Positions 16,000 through 25,635 of a stretch of DNA of 59,175 nucleotides are shown piece after piece. The stretch covers positions 1 through 59,175 of the IMG/VR virus record IMGVR_UViG_3300028392_000072; one strand, given 5' to 3'. Position 1 is the first letter of the stretch; each line of letters opens with the position of its first letter. A program made the translations under genes and the position numbers. This stretch comes from a virus. The notes beneath the pieces are model-generated. The model saw only the letters and a list, made by a program, of their open reading frames with translations. It did not search any database and was not told the DNA's origin.

Positions 16000-17811
16000 A
16001 TGAAAATTTCAAAATTTGCAAAAGTAGATAGGGATGTTCTATTAGAATATGTTTATAATGACGGTAATTTATTAAGCGAGAAATATAAAATTCTATCTAA
16101 TGTAAAAGATAATATATCTTCTTTTCTATCAGGAGATGCAAGTGCAACAGGAAATATTAAAACAAATCAATTATTTAAGATTGATGCTGTTACTAATAAA
16201 TTTGGAAAGGCAGATACATCATACTATTCATTCTTAAAAGACGCTGATTATTCAGCAGGTATTCCAGTTAGATATGATACTATAAAGTTACACCTACCTA
16301 TTAATTATACATTTGGTGAACACATAGGTGCTTACATTAAAGTTTATACCTATGGTTATGATAATAAAACATTATTTGAACTTTCAAATTTTTATTTTGA
16401 CATATCAGATGTTAATCAATCTTACTTATTAAACTATACATCTCCTCCACTTTTCTTCCAAGAAAAACTATGGGGTAAAAACTTAACTATTGAAATACCA
16501 GCAGTTAATCAAGTTTCTAATCAAAGAGTTAATGGAGTTGTAAAAAATAATAGCATAAACTCTAATTTAACTGGTGGTATAGGTTTAAGTCTAACTTCTC
16601 CTATATTTATAGACTTTTACTTTATTAATAAGGCACAAACATTAAATAGTGTTAAAACTTATTTAATGTCTAGTAAGGTTACTGTTACTGTTCCACAAAC
16701 ACCAGAATTTGAACAATTAGGATTAAGAATAGACCATTCTGTTGATGGCGATTTCTTTGAGATATACGGAACATATAATGACACAATTGCTGAATTAAAA
16801 CTGTTCTTAGACAATTCGGTATCTCTTGGTAATAGATATTATATTGAATATACAATTACTTTATATGAGCAAAATATTAAAGGCAAGTCAATGAAAGTTT
16901 TAGTAAGTGATGACTTTAATGAAAAAATTGAATATAGACCTATTATAAAGTATTCAACAACTACAGCTATAATAGATGTTGAAATGCGTTTAATAGACGC
17001 TGTGGATGACTCCTATATAGTTAGAATGGCTTCTTATGGTATGTTACAAGATGAAGTATCAAAGTATAGTCTAAATCTTTCTAAAATTAATTTAAGAAAT
17101 GCTAATAAACCTAAAATCTATAATACTAGATCTGGATCTGGATTTGGAGATGCTAATTTAGGACTTGGAATGGGTAATGGAAATAATATAAATGTTTCTA
17201 CAATTAAAGTTCCTTTTCCAGTTATGATAGATAGATCATTTATTATTGGTAAATCAGATAATGTAGTTTTTCAAAAAAATAAATATTATGGAATAGGTAA
17301 ATTATTAATTAATGTATTTCCATTTGATAATATAATTAATTTTGTAATTGCTATTGACTTCACCGGAACTTCAGACACAACATCTCAAATTAAATATTTA
17401 GATATGAGTGGAATGAATGATATTAAGATGGAATTTAAAAATCCAGCGATTGATGTAAATGTTCCAATTTATAGAGATGCTGAAAACAATTTAGAACTTG
17501 GACAAGTTGTATTCAAAATACCTAAAAATAAAATACCTGATATTAGAAAAATCTATGAAAGTGGAATTAATGTATTTTACATCACAACAACAACTGATGA
17601 TGTAACAACTGTTATTTATACTGGATTATATAAAATGTATGATTCTGCTGGTAATGTTAATGATTTAAATCAAAATATACCAACAATATCAACAATATCT
17701 AGTAATCCAAGAATTATAGATGATCCAAATACTAAGAAAGAAACTGCAATTGTAACTAGAAAAAAAGTATTAAATTCAAATATATCTAATTCAATTAAAA
17801 AAGGTGGTTAA
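16000..17811 (+). CDS. Putative virion structural protein, 603 aa
   Basis: A long beta-rich protein with Asn/Thr/Ser-rich loops and no enzymatic motif, typical of phage neck, baseplate or fibre proteins. Repeated beta segments (FGEHIGAYIKVYTYGYDNKTLFEL; NKYYGIGKLLINVFPFDNIINFVIAI) suggest two or three jelly-roll-like domains. A glycine-rich stretch GSGSGFGDANLGLGMGNGNN-like near residue 375 would be a flexible linker. It is followed after 15 bases by another structural candidate. I cannot name the exact part. Confidence 0.6.
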   Translation: MKISKFAKVDRDVLLEYVYNDGNLLSEKYKILSNVKDNISSFLSGDASATGNIKTNQLFKIDAVTNKFGKADTSYYSFLKDADYSAGIPVRYDTIKLHLPINYTFGEHIGAYIKVYTYGYDNKTLFELSNFYFDISDVNQSYLLNYTSPPLFFQEKLWGKNLTIEIPAVNQVSNQRVNGVVKNNSINSNLTGGIGLSLTSPIFIDFYFINKAQTLNSVKTYLMSSKVTVTVPQTPEFEQLGLRIDHSVDGDFFEIYGTYNDTIAELKLFLDNSVSLGNRYYIEYTITLYEQNIKGKSMKVLVSDDFNEKIEYRPIIKYSTTTAIIDVEMRLIDAVDDSYIVRMASYGMLQDEVSKYSLNLSKINLRNANKPKIYNTRSGSGFGDANLGLGMGNGNNINVSTIKVPFPVMIDRSFIIGKSDNVVFQKNKYYGIGKLLINVFPFDNIINFVIAIDFTGTSDTTSQIKYLDMSGMNDIKMEFKNPAIDVNVPIYRDAENNLELGQVVFKIPKNKIPDIRKIYESGINVFYITTTTDDVTTVIYTGLYKMYDSAGNVNDLNQNIPTISTISSNPRIIDDPNTKKETAIVTRKKVLNSNISNSIKKGG

Positions 17812-17826
17812 AAAATAAAAAATTAA

Positions 17827-18426
17827 ATGAGATTAAGTAGTCAAAACTCCCAATTCGTATTTAACTTACCATCTGATTTTCTACCAGGTGAGATTATACC
17901 ACAATATGCTCCTATTTTAGAAAAGAATCATATTCAATATGAAAATATTATTGATTATCTTAACTCTACTATAAAGGCGGTCAACTTTCCAGGAATTGGA
18001 TTTGAAGCAGTTAAACAAATTTATCCAAGAGGTAAAGAGAAATACTATAAACCAGCAAAGAATGTTCAAGATATTATTACAACAAGAGAACTAACTGTTA
18101 CATTTAGATCTGTTGATTCTGACTTAAATTACTGGTTGATGTTTGATATTGTTACAAAACACTACTTAGATGTTGAAGAACTTTATGTTCATCCATTTTC
18201 TATAACTTGTGTTGATATACATAGAGATGGTATCTATAGACTTAATTTTAAGCAATTAATAATTAAGGCTTTATCAGATAATACATTTAACTATTCATCA
18301 ATGAGAGTAAATGCTAAGGAATTTACAATGACATTTATGTTTAATTTTTATGATATTGAATTCTTATTGGATAATAGAAAGGTATTAGAACTAGGTTCTC
18401 TACCTACAATTATTCAGAAGATTTAA
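17827..18426 (+). CDS. Putative tail tube/baseplate-tube protein, 199 aa
   Basis: Its size and the block LTVTFRSVDSDLNYWLMFDI followed by a C-terminal beta strand region recall T4-type tail-tube fold proteins (gp19/gp54 group). PGIGFEAVKQIYPRGKEKYYKPA would be the mobile loop. The similarity is by pattern only. It is the last gene of the plus-strand structural operon and meets the minus-strand glycan cluster at its 3' end (17-base overlap). Confidence 0.5.
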   Translation: MRLSSQNSQFVFNLPSDFLPGEIIPQYAPILEKNHIQYENIIDYLNSTIKAVNFPGIGFEAVKQIYPRGKEKYYKPAKNVQDIITTRELTVTFRSVDSDLNYWLMFDIVTKHYLDVEELYVHPFSITCVDIHRDGIYRLNFKQLIIKALSDNTFNYSSMRVNAKEFTMTFMFNFYDIEFLLDNRKVLELGSLPTIIQKI

Positions 18427-18613
18427 ATATCTTATTAATAGAGTTCATTCTTCTTTTATTTCTAGAATAAATACCCATACTTTTTAGAATCTCTTTATCT
18501 ATACTCTTAGCTAATTCCTCAGATAAAATTTTACTTAATTCATCAGCAGCATCAATTCCGTAATGTTTACTCAGTTCGTCTGCTTCTGGGTTTGAGTAAA
18601 TTTCACTTTTCAT
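18410..18613 (-). CDS. Small helical protein, 67 aa
   Basis: Starts at ATG 18611-18613 (MKSEIYSNPEADELS). The pattern DELSKILSEELAKSIDKEILKSM is an amphipathic helix similar to the N-terminal helix of some T4-type capsid proteins, but the protein is too short to be one. It overlaps the end of the upstream mutase gene by 11 bases and is thus part of the glycan operon. Function unknown. Confidence 0.55.
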   Translation of the reverse strand: MKSEIYSNPEADELSKHYGIDAADELSKILSEELAKSIDKEILKSMGIYSRNKRRMNSINKIFKSSE

Positions 18614-19706
18614 TTGACAGTTCTTTCTTTGCTTTAGTAAGGGCAGATCCAATTATCTGATGCATGTCATAATATTTATATTCTGATAATCTACCACCAA
18701 ATATAACATTTAATCCTTTAGATAGTTCTTTATACTTATTATACACAGTATTATTCTTTTCATCATTTATTGGATAATAAGGAGTTTCTCCTTTTTTATA
18801 ATCTAAAGGATATTCTTTTGTAATCCAAGTAACATCCGATTTAGAACCTTCAAAATGTTTATGCTCTGTTATTCTAGTATAAGGAATTTCATAATCTGTG
18901 TAATTAACAATTGAACAACCTTGATAATCTTCTACATCAATCTTTTGATTGACAAATTTTAAGGATCTATATTCTAATTCACCAAATTGATAATCAAAGA
19001 ATTCATCTATTTTACCTGTAAATACTATTTTATCAGCAAGTGAATTATAATACTCTTTATCAAAAAAATAATCTACACCTGTTCTAACTTCTATACCTTC
19101 TAACATTTTTTCAAATATTTGAGTATATCCACCAACTGGTATTCCTTGGTACTTATCAAAGAAGTAATTATCATCAAAACTAGTTCTAATAGGAAGTCTT
19201 TTTATTATAGATGTTGGTAAATCTTTAGGATCTTTATTCCATTGTTTCTGAGTATATCCTTTAATAAATATTTTATAAATATCTTCACCTACTTGAGATA
19301 AAATCCATTCTTCTAAATTTTGAGGATTATCATTTGGAATAGAAACTTCTTTTAGTTTATCTTGAGCTTCTTTTGGTGTTTTAACTCCCCATAATTGTTG
19401 TAATGTCATTAAATTAATTGGGAAAGAATATATATTACTATTATAAGAAACCTTAGGAGAGTGTTTATAATTATGAAATTCAGTAAATTGATTTATCCAT
19501 TCCCAAATTCCTTTATCATTAGTATGAAAAATATGAGGACCATATGTGTGTATATTTATACCATTTAAATTTTCAGTATAACAATTTCCACCTATGTGAT
19601 TTTTACTTTCAATTATAAGACATTTTTTACCAGCCTTTGTCATCTCATGTGCAAAAACTGATCCAAAAAGACCGGAACCAACTATTAGATAATCATATTT
19701 TACCAT
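18603..19706 (-). CDS. glf: UDP-galactopyranose mutase, 367 aa
   Basis: FAD enzyme that converts UDP-galactopyranose to UDP-galactofuranose for cell-surface glycans. The N-terminal Rossmann motif is DYLIVGSGLFGSVFAHE (G10, G12, G15), followed by IIESKNHIGGNCYTE and the conserved YGPHIFHTND segment that contacts flavin and substrate. The length is normal for bacterial Glf. It lies in a run of sugar genes and overlaps the gene on each side, so it belongs to that operon. The phage could use it to alter host surface polysaccharide or decorate its own virion. Confidence 0.95.
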   Translation of the reverse strand: MVKYDYLIVGSGLFGSVFAHEMTKAGKKCLIIESKNHIGGNCYTENLNGINIHTYGPHIFHTNDKGIWEWINQFTEFHNYKHSPKVSYNSNIYSFPINLMTLQQLWGVKTPKEAQDKLKEVSIPNDNPQNLEEWILSQVGEDIYKIFIKGYTQKQWNKDPKDLPTSIIKRLPIRTSFDDNYFFDKYQGIPVGGYTQIFEKMLEGIEVRTGVDYFFDKEYYNSLADKIVFTGKIDEFFDYQFGELEYRSLKFVNQKIDVEDYQGCSIVNYTDYEIPYTRITEHKHFEGSKSDVTWITKEYPLDYKKGETPYYPINDEKNNTVYNKYKELSKGLNVIFGGRLSEYKYYDMHQIIGSALTKAKKELSNEK

Positions 19707-20619
19707 TATTTATCTTTTCCTTTACTTCTTTATCAAATTTTGATTCTAGTATCTCCCATTTACTACCAACCTCTATTTCTTCTTTCCACCCATTATGCCA
19801 GTGCCAAGAAAAAACACCATCATATAAATTATTATTAGTAATTTCTGTTTTCTTAAATGGGTAAGTTATGAATTTGATAAGTTCTTCATTTTTAGGATCT
19901 TTTTTCTCTTCGGGTGATAAATATATTTGCCACTCTGTATTAAAAAAAGCACAAGGAAATACTGTCCAGTTTTTATTAAACTCACGAACCCTTTGATATA
20001 AATCAGTAGACCAAGCAGTTGTACCTGGCCTAGGTGGATTAAGTGACATTTGTGTTAACAAGTCTAAACCTAACTGACTACCTTTAAACATTCTCATAAC
20101 CGCACCATTAATCATTTCTTTTTGAAATGACCATTTATACATAAACTCTTGATTCAATAATGGAGAAAAGTCTCTTAGAAAAGCAACATCAAAATCAACA
20201 TAAAGGCCACCATAGTTATATAAAACTAATATTCTAAATAAATCACCAGCTGCCCAGTTATTACTATCATTAGCTTTCAATAAATTAAACTTATTCTCTA
20301 ATGGTGTATTTTTAGATTCTTCTATAGGATTCCAAATTTTAATATTTATATATGGTAGATAAGGCTTTATATAATCATTATCAGATAAATCTATATTAGA
20401 CCAAACATTCAATGTTGAATTACTTAGATTCTGTGTACATAAATAAGATTTAATTGGTAATAATTGTTTTCTTTCAAAAGGCAAACCAACATTCCAAAAG
20501 ATATGATACTCTGTTTTATCTTTATAAACTATATTATCTGGAATAGATTTACAAAATTCAACACATTTATCAACATCATAATATAAATCATGATTATTTT
20601 CCTCGTTAATATCTAACAT
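19693..20619 (-). CDS. GT32-type glycosyltransferase, 308 aa
   Basis: Predicted sugar transferase of the OCH1/capsule type. YHIFWNVGLPFERKQLLPI is the N-terminal nucleotide-binding strand, and WAAGDLFRILVLYNYGGLYVDFDVAFLRDF is the classic GT32 block with the metal-binding DFD (DxD). The acceptor and donor are not predictable. It overlaps its neighbours by about 14 bases on both sides, consistent with a single operon. Confidence 0.85.
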   Translation of the reverse strand: MLDINEENNHDLYYDVDKCVEFCKSIPDNIVYKDKTEYHIFWNVGLPFERKQLLPIKSYLCTQNLSNSTLNVWSNIDLSDNDYIKPYLPYINIKIWNPIEESKNTPLENKFNLLKANDSNNWAAGDLFRILVLYNYGGLYVDFDVAFLRDFSPLLNQEFMYKWSFQKEMINGAVMRMFKGSQLGLDLLTQMSLNPPRPGTTAWSTDLYQRVREFNKNWTVFPCAFFNTEWQIYLSPEEKKDPKNEELIKFITYPFKKTEITNNNLYDGVFSWHWHNGWKEEIEVGSKWEILESKFDKEVKEKINNGKI

Positions 20620-21277
20620 ATTTTTTTAATATTTTTTTTGTATAATCTTTTCTATCTATTGATAAGTCATTTATACTATCTTCAATCTCTACACAATTAG
20701 AACTTGGTAATATAGATTTTTTATCTATAAAACTTATTATTGATTTTTTGGATAATATATCTTCTAAAATTTCAACTATTTCAATTACAGGAGTAGATTC
20801 AATACCTGATACATTATAAATTTTATTATTAGTCTTGTTTTTAATAACATAAGATATTATACCAACAACATCATCAATATCAATTATACTTCTTTCCGAA
20901 TCTTTCCAAATTTCTATTCTTTTGTTATTCAAAATATTACTAACAAATAAATTAATAATATTATTAACATTACCACCATTTCCAATAATCTGAGGCATTC
21001 TAAAAATATAAAAATTACTATGATTATTCTTTATTAGATTTTCCATATCTCTTTTATGGTTAAAATATGGATTATCTATATTTGATGAAAATATACTGCT
21101 AAAATAAATCAATGGCTTATCTGTTGATAGTTTTTTTATTAAAAGGTTTTCTTCTCTCTTAAATTCATTTTCATCAGTAGTGTTAGAATTTGAAACACCA
21201 GATGCAAATATAAGATAATCATCAAATAATTTATTCTTACTAAAAGATTTAGCTATTAATCCACTACCAATAATCAT
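20606..21277 (-). CDS. Short NAD-dependent epimerase/dehydratase-like protein, 223 aa
   Basis: Extended short-chain dehydrogenase fold, but small. MIIGSGLIAKSF is a GxGxxA-like nucleotide-binding start; YFSSIFSSN and FRMPQIIGNGGNVNNIINLFV match the SDR core and substrate loop. The usual YxxxK is replaced by a less clear NPYFNHKRDME segment, so activity is uncertain. Probably makes or modifies an activated sugar with the neighbouring genes. Confidence 0.7.
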   Translation of the reverse strand: MIIGSGLIAKSFSKNKLFDDYLIFASGVSNSNTTDENEFKREENLLIKKLSTDKPLIYFSSIFSSNIDNPYFNHKRDMENLIKNNHSNFYIFRMPQIIGNGGNVNNIINLFVSNILNNKRIEIWKDSERSIIDIDDVVGIISYVIKNKTNNKIYNVSGIESTPVIEIVEILEDILSKKSIISFIDKKSILPSSNCVEIEDSINDLSIDRKDYTKKILKKYVRY

Positions 21278-21283
21278 TATAAA

Positions 21284-21925
21284 TTATATATTTTTAGATA
21301 TCAATAAAGAATCCCAATAGTTTTTACCTGATTCACCTGGTATACCTAAGTGTTGTTCTCTTTCATGTTTAACAAATGTATAATTATTTAGCTTTAATCT
21401 TAACTCATCATAATACATTTCATTATTTGGATAATAAGGATTCATTCCTCTAAAGTCATGAAACTCTATAGATATCTGTTTAGTTATATCAGAATCAATA
21501 GACATAAGAACTGAATATTCAGCACCTTCTATGTCTAATTTCAAAACATCTAATCTATCAATTTTATATTTATCCATTAGTTTTTTTAATGTAGTTGTCT
21601 CAACTGTTATAGTATTTTCTTTTCTTACAAAGGAAATATCATTATTAGTTTTTATTGTAGAAGCAGCATCTGTATCATTAAAGACATCTAAGCTTATAGA
21701 TTCTATAGATTCATCAGTAACTAAGGCTTTTCTCTCATAGAATAGGTTTTCTAATTGTGGAGTGTTTATTATATTTGGATTTGGATCAATACTTATAACC
21801 TTCATTCCCATTTCAATCATTTTCATTGAAAATGTGAAGTCTACTCCACACCCAAAATCCATTACCCACCCACCAGGTGTTAAGATGTCTGTCTCTATTG
21901 AATGTTCTGATATAATTATAATCAT
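21284..21925 (-). CDS. FkbM-family methyltransferase, 213 aa
   Basis: SAM-dependent O-methyltransferase. VMDFGCGVDFTFSMKM is motif I; IDPNP is the acidic residue that binds the SAM ribose; LDVLKLDIEGAEYSVL is the FkbM signature, followed by ISIEFHDF. Such enzymes methylate sugars in polysaccharides or polyketides. A second FkbM gene is at 23340 in the same operon. Confidence 0.88.
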   Translation of the reverse strand: MIIIISEHSIETDILTPGGWVMDFGCGVDFTFSMKMIEMGMKVISIDPNPNIINTPQLENLFYERKALVTDESIESISLDVFNDTDAASTIKTNNDISFVRKENTITVETTTLKKLMDKYKIDRLDVLKLDIEGAEYSVLMSIDSDITKQISIEFHDFRGMNPYYPNNEMYYDELRLKLNNYTFVKHEREQHLGIPGESGKNYWDSLLISKNI

Positions 21926-21953
21926 ATTTTATTATTTATTTTTTATTCAAATT

Positions 21954-22505
21954 TTACTTATATAAATAGATTGTGAAGTCATTTATTAAGTAGTCGTGTC
22001 TTATTGTAAATTTATTTGTAAGTTTATAGATAATAGGTAATATTTCTTCAATTTTTGTGTATTTCATATCACTCAGTCTTTCCTTAGTTGTTAAATCAGA
22101 TAAAAAATTAAAAGCTGTTCCTTTGTTAGAAGTATTAAACATTTTTTCAATAATACTTTCAGTTTCTTCCCAATTATTAATAAAGCAAAATATACCAGAC
22201 GCGAATACCCAATCATAAGTATCATTTATATCATAAATAGATTTTAATTCAAATTTAGCATCACTATACTTATTTCTAGACATTGTAATTGCATCCTCTC
22301 TCAAATCTATACCTAAATAGTCTACAAAATTTTTACTAAAATCACCATATCCACATCCAACATCTAATACAGAGTCATTAATATCCAGTCCAATATCAAG
22401 TAATATATCAAATCTTTTCTGTTGTGAATATTCACTACCCCATCCTAATGATTTAACACCTTCTAAATGTCCAAACTTTTCTTTATATTTTTTAGATAAA
22501 TTCAT
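21954..22505 (-). CDS. Class I SAM methyltransferase, 183 aa
   Basis: Small Rossmann methyltransferase. SVLDVGCGYGDFSKNF is motif I and YLGIDLREDAITMSR the motif II acidic loop, followed by YDWVFASGIFCFI. The substrate is unknown, but the position among glycan genes suggests a sugar or lipid intermediate. Only three bases separate it from the next gene upstream. Confidence 0.88.
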   Translation of the reverse strand: MNLSKKYKEKFGHLEGVKSLGWGSEYSQQKRFDILLDIGLDINDSVLDVGCGYGDFSKNFVDYLGIDLREDAITMSRNKYSDAKFELKSIYDINDTYDWVFASGIFCFINNWEETESIIEKMFNTSNKGTAFNFLSDLTTKERLSDMKYTKIEEILPIIYKLTNKFTIRHDYLINDFTIYLYK

Positions 22506-22507
22506 AA

Positions 22508-23335
22508 TTATATAATAACATCTTCCTTTTTTATATTCTCATCATTAAATATGTATTTAGCTATTGGTTCAATTAAGTGATAATGTTGTGAGAAAGGTCT
22601 TAAAAAGTTACAAATAACATACTCATCATTCTTTAGCATATTATGGTCTATTCTCCACCAAGATCTATCAATCCAGTATTTTTGAATATCAACACCTCTG
22701 TTTATAAAACAAAAATCATTTTCTGATATTTTATACCTATTCAAAAGAACTCTCCATAAAGACTCATCTGAAAATCCATTTAATCCACTAAGATCGGGTG
22801 TGTTATTTATTGATTCTTTGTGATCAAAAACTCTAATATTACACCAAGATTTAAATAAATCAACATGTGTTAAATTATCTGGATTGACTATTTTTTTAAA
22901 TAAAAAAGATTCTCCTGTAATATTACTTATTGGAAATTTACCCTCATCTGTTCCTTGTCCATTATAAACTTCTTTACCAATAAAAAGTATTTTACCTTTT
23001 TCTCTTTGAGAAAGTCTGTCTATAACAAAATTGGTTTGTAAAGGTATAGTATCTATATCTTCTAACATACAAATTTCTTCTCCAAAATTACCAGCCAAAA
23101 TATGTCTGGCCATTTTAGAAAGGTTTGCAGTCGGTATTCCTTCAACAACTGGAAATAAATGAACATCACCATATTTTCTCATTTTCTGAACTAATTCATC
23201 ATTCTCATTTCTATCAGTGACGAATGCTAAAGAAACTTTAGCATCTGGAAAATATTTACCCCATGCTTTGGAAACAATAGGCCAAAATTCTTTAAAGTGT
23301 GAATCATCACAACTAACTATTACTCTATCAAACAT
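22508..23335 (-). CDS. Putative glycosyltransferase, 276 aa
   Basis: FDRVIVSCDDSHFKEFWPIVSKAWGKYFP followed by VSLAFVTD and EEICMLEDIDTIPL is a GT-A-type layout with a DxD-like DID. FAMILY membership is not clear. I start at ATG 23333-23335; an ATG 12 codons upstream would overlap the previous gene by 32 bases. It probably adds a sugar in the pathway encoded by this operon. Confidence 0.7.
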   Translation of the reverse strand: MFDRVIVSCDDSHFKEFWPIVSKAWGKYFPDAKVSLAFVTDRNENDELVQKMRKYGDVHLFPVVEGIPTANLSKMARHILAGNFGEEICMLEDIDTIPLQTNFVIDRLSQREKGKILFIGKEVYNGQGTDEGKFPISNITGESFLFKKIVNPDNLTHVDLFKSWCNIRVFDHKESINNTPDLSGLNGFSDESLWRVLLNRYKISENDFCFINRGVDIQKYWIDRSWWRIDHNMLKNDEYVICNFLRPFSQHYHLIEPIAKYIFNDENIKKEDVII

Positions 23336-23339
23336 TATT

Positions 23340-24050
23340 TTAAATTTTATTTTTTGCAAAGATATATCCATCTCCTCCTAAACTACCAAATGGATAGTTT
23401 ATCATTATATTATATTCATTTTTTAATAAAAAATTCTCTATCTCTTTATGAATATATTGAGAGTGTGTAGCTATTACTATATTCAATATTTTTTTTGATT
23501 CAAATAAACTTGAGATGTAAAAAATTAATTGTAGCTCACTACCTTGTATATCCATATGTAATAAATCTATGATATCTAATTTTTCACTTTTAACTATTTC
23601 AAAAAAATTCAACTCTGGTCCAACAACATTATTGGTTTCTACGGATGATGGAATAAAATTTTTTAACTCAATATTTTCTCTTATATCATATTCTAAGTCA
23701 GCTTCTCTATTTTTAAAAGTACCTGATTCATTAAGAAAAAATCCACCGTGATATGAAGAATAATCAAATTCATTTAATTTGAAGTTATATTTTCCAACTT
23801 CTAACTGCCTCTTTCCTAATTCAATAAGAATATTTTTACCATCTTTAAATTTTTTTCTAAATAGCAAAGACCATAATGCCCAGAAACATCCGACTTCAAT
23901 CATTACAGGATTTTTCTTATTTTCTATTTCTTCAAGAATTGAATGAAATAAATTTATCTCATAAGTGTGTTGATAGATATTTCCACTACCTGGATGTGTA
24001 TTTATACCATCTAATATATTTAGATTATTGTAATTTATTATTTTATTCAT
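23340..24050 (-). CDS. FkbM-family methyltransferase, 236 aa
   Basis: PVMIEVGCFWALWSLLF is motif I, and DIIDLLHMDIQGSELQLI is the FkbM core block, here with DIQGSE in place of DIEGAE. It is a likely O-methyltransferase on a glycan. It is diverged from the other FkbM gene at 21284, so the two are unlikely to be recent duplicates. Confidence 0.82.
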   Translation of the reverse strand: MNKIINYNNLNILDGINTHPGSGNIYQHTYEINLFHSILEEIENKKNPVMIEVGCFWALWSLLFRKKFKDGKNILIELGKRQLEVGKYNFKLNEFDYSSYHGGFFLNESGTFKNREADLEYDIRENIELKNFIPSSVETNNVVGPELNFFEIVKSEKLDIIDLLHMDIQGSELQLIFYISSLFESKKILNIVIATHSQYIHKEIENFLLKNEYNIMINYPFGSLGGDGYIFAKNKI

Positions 24051-24056
24051 GATTTA

Positions 24057-24635
24057 TTATTTATTATTTTCTAATTTAAATTTTATAATATCTATTATAG
24101 GTTTTTTAATCATTTTAGTTTCATCTTGAAAAATCACCTTTATATTGTTATCATTAAATTTATCTAAATCCATGTATTTACTTCCTGATACTCCGGAAAT
24201 ATAGGTTTTTGCTCCATTTTTCAAACAAATATCAACAAGTCTTTCAGTTCCTTTCAATTCTGTTGGATAGTCAAAAATTATCTTTGTTTTTATATTTAAA
24301 ATGTCTTTAATTTTAAATATTATATTTGAATTCATTTTAGATAAATTACTATCAATACAATCATCAAATAAATCTAAAACACCTTTATACTCAGGTAACA
24401 TGTCCTTTATTCTTTTCCAATCCTTTTCAGGACTCAAATAGGTTTTAGTATAAATAGGATCTAGACCTTTATTAACACACATTGTATACCATTTTGAATC
24501 TTTATTAAATCTATTTTGAAAATTGTTCTTTTCAAATTGACAATGTGTTAGTATTACAAAAATATCAGCATCTTCCATTTTTTGAAAAAATGGATAATAT
24601 GCAAAAAAGTTTGGTTGATGTATTGTTACAATCAT
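24057..24635 (-). CDS. WbqC-like family protein, 192 aa
   Basis: Matches the WbqC family by MIVTIHQPNFFAYYPFFQKMEDADIFVIL (invariant HQP) and the following CQFEKNNFQNRF. These proteins occur in O-antigen gene clusters and are thought to act in synthesis of modified amino sugars; the reaction is not settled. Its place here strengthens the view that this is a surface-polysaccharide operon. Confidence 0.85.
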   Translation of the reverse strand: MIVTIHQPNFFAYYPFFQKMEDADIFVILTHCQFEKNNFQNRFNKDSKWYTMCVNKGLDPIYTKTYLSPEKDWKRIKDMLPEYKGVLDLFDDCIDSNLSKMNSNIIFKIKDILNIKTKIIFDYPTELKGTERLVDICLKNGAKTYISGVSGSKYMDLDKFNDNNIKVIFQDETKMIKKPIIDIIKFKLENNK

Positions 24636-24639
24636 TTTT

Positions 24640-25635
24640 TTAATTTTTTTTCCAAAAAGAGTACATACCCTTTTCTATTTCATAGGATTCCCAAATAAAT
24701 TGTTCTCTATTAGGTTGTGTTTTTGCCCAATTCCACATATTAGTTAGACCATCCTTTAAAGATGTCAGATGTTTAAAATTTAAAATATCTATAGACTTTT
24801 GATATGTTGGTATAGAATGTTTAACTTCATGTCTCGCTTCCTTATGTGTATAATTATCTGTTAGTAATATAGATCTTAATATCTCATTTGCATCATTTAT
24901 AGTATATTCCTCTATACCACCTAGATTAATTATTTCTTTAGATGCTGAGTGCAATATAGCTGAATTCCATAGTGGTTCTATTATATCATCAATATAACTA
25001 AAAGCTCTTGTTTGAAATCCATCTCCAAAAATAGTCATTGGATTTTCATTAAGATATTGATACATCCATATACCTAAAACATTTCTATACTTATCCCATA
25101 TATTTTGATTTATACCATATACATTATGTGGTCTTATGATGCACCAATCTAAATTGTGTTGTTCACCTGCGATTTGAATGTCCATCTCACATGCATATTT
25201 AGCAACACCATAAGGATCTATGGGTTTTGGTATTTGTTTTTCATCAAAAAAACCACCATAACCATGACCATAAACTGCCAAAGTAGATGTAAAGACTAAT
25301 CTTTTAACATCATTTTTAATACACTCATTTACAATTCTTGCGGTGGCTTTTAAATTATTATCATAATTATATGTTCTTATAAATGGTGATAAACCCTCAG
25401 CAGCATAGGCAGCAAAGTGAAAAACATAATCAAATTTATTTTCATAAAAACATTTATCTAAGTGATTATTAAAATCAATTAAATTGGTTTTTATAAATTT
25501 AACATCCTTTGGTATATTCTCTATATAACCACCACTCAAATCATCTATACCAACGACTTCAATATTTTTTTCTATTAAATAATTTGCCAATCTACTACCT
25601 AATAAACCAGCAACTCCTGTAATTAATACTCTCAT
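24640..25635 (-). CDS. NAD-dependent sugar epimerase (GalE-like), 331 aa
   Basis: Extended SDR. MRVLITGVAGLLGSRLANYL is the GxxGxxG NAD site, TSTLAVYG the active-site Ser/Thr strand, and DPYGVAKYACE supplies the YxxxK catalytic pair. Substrate-binding RPHNVYG is typical of UDP-glucose epimerases or dTDP-glucose dehydratases. ATG at 25633-25635 is chosen over a TTG three codons earlier. It overlaps the next gene by a few bases. Confidence 0.88.
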   Translation of the reverse strand: MRVLITGVAGLLGSRLANYLIEKNIEVVGIDDLSGGYIENIPKDVKFIKTNLIDFNNHLDKCFYENKFDYVFHFAAYAAEGLSPFIRTYNYDNNLKATARIVNECIKNDVKRLVFTSTLAVYGHGYGGFFDEKQIPKPIDPYGVAKYACEMDIQIAGEQHNLDWCIIRPHNVYGINQNIWDKYRNVLGIWMYQYLNENPMTIFGDGFQTRAFSYIDDIIEPLWNSAILHSASKEIINLGGIEEYTINDANEILRSILLTDNYTHKEARHEVKHSIPTYQKSIDILNFKHLTSLKDGLTNMWNWAKTQPNREQFIWESYEIEKGMYSFWKKN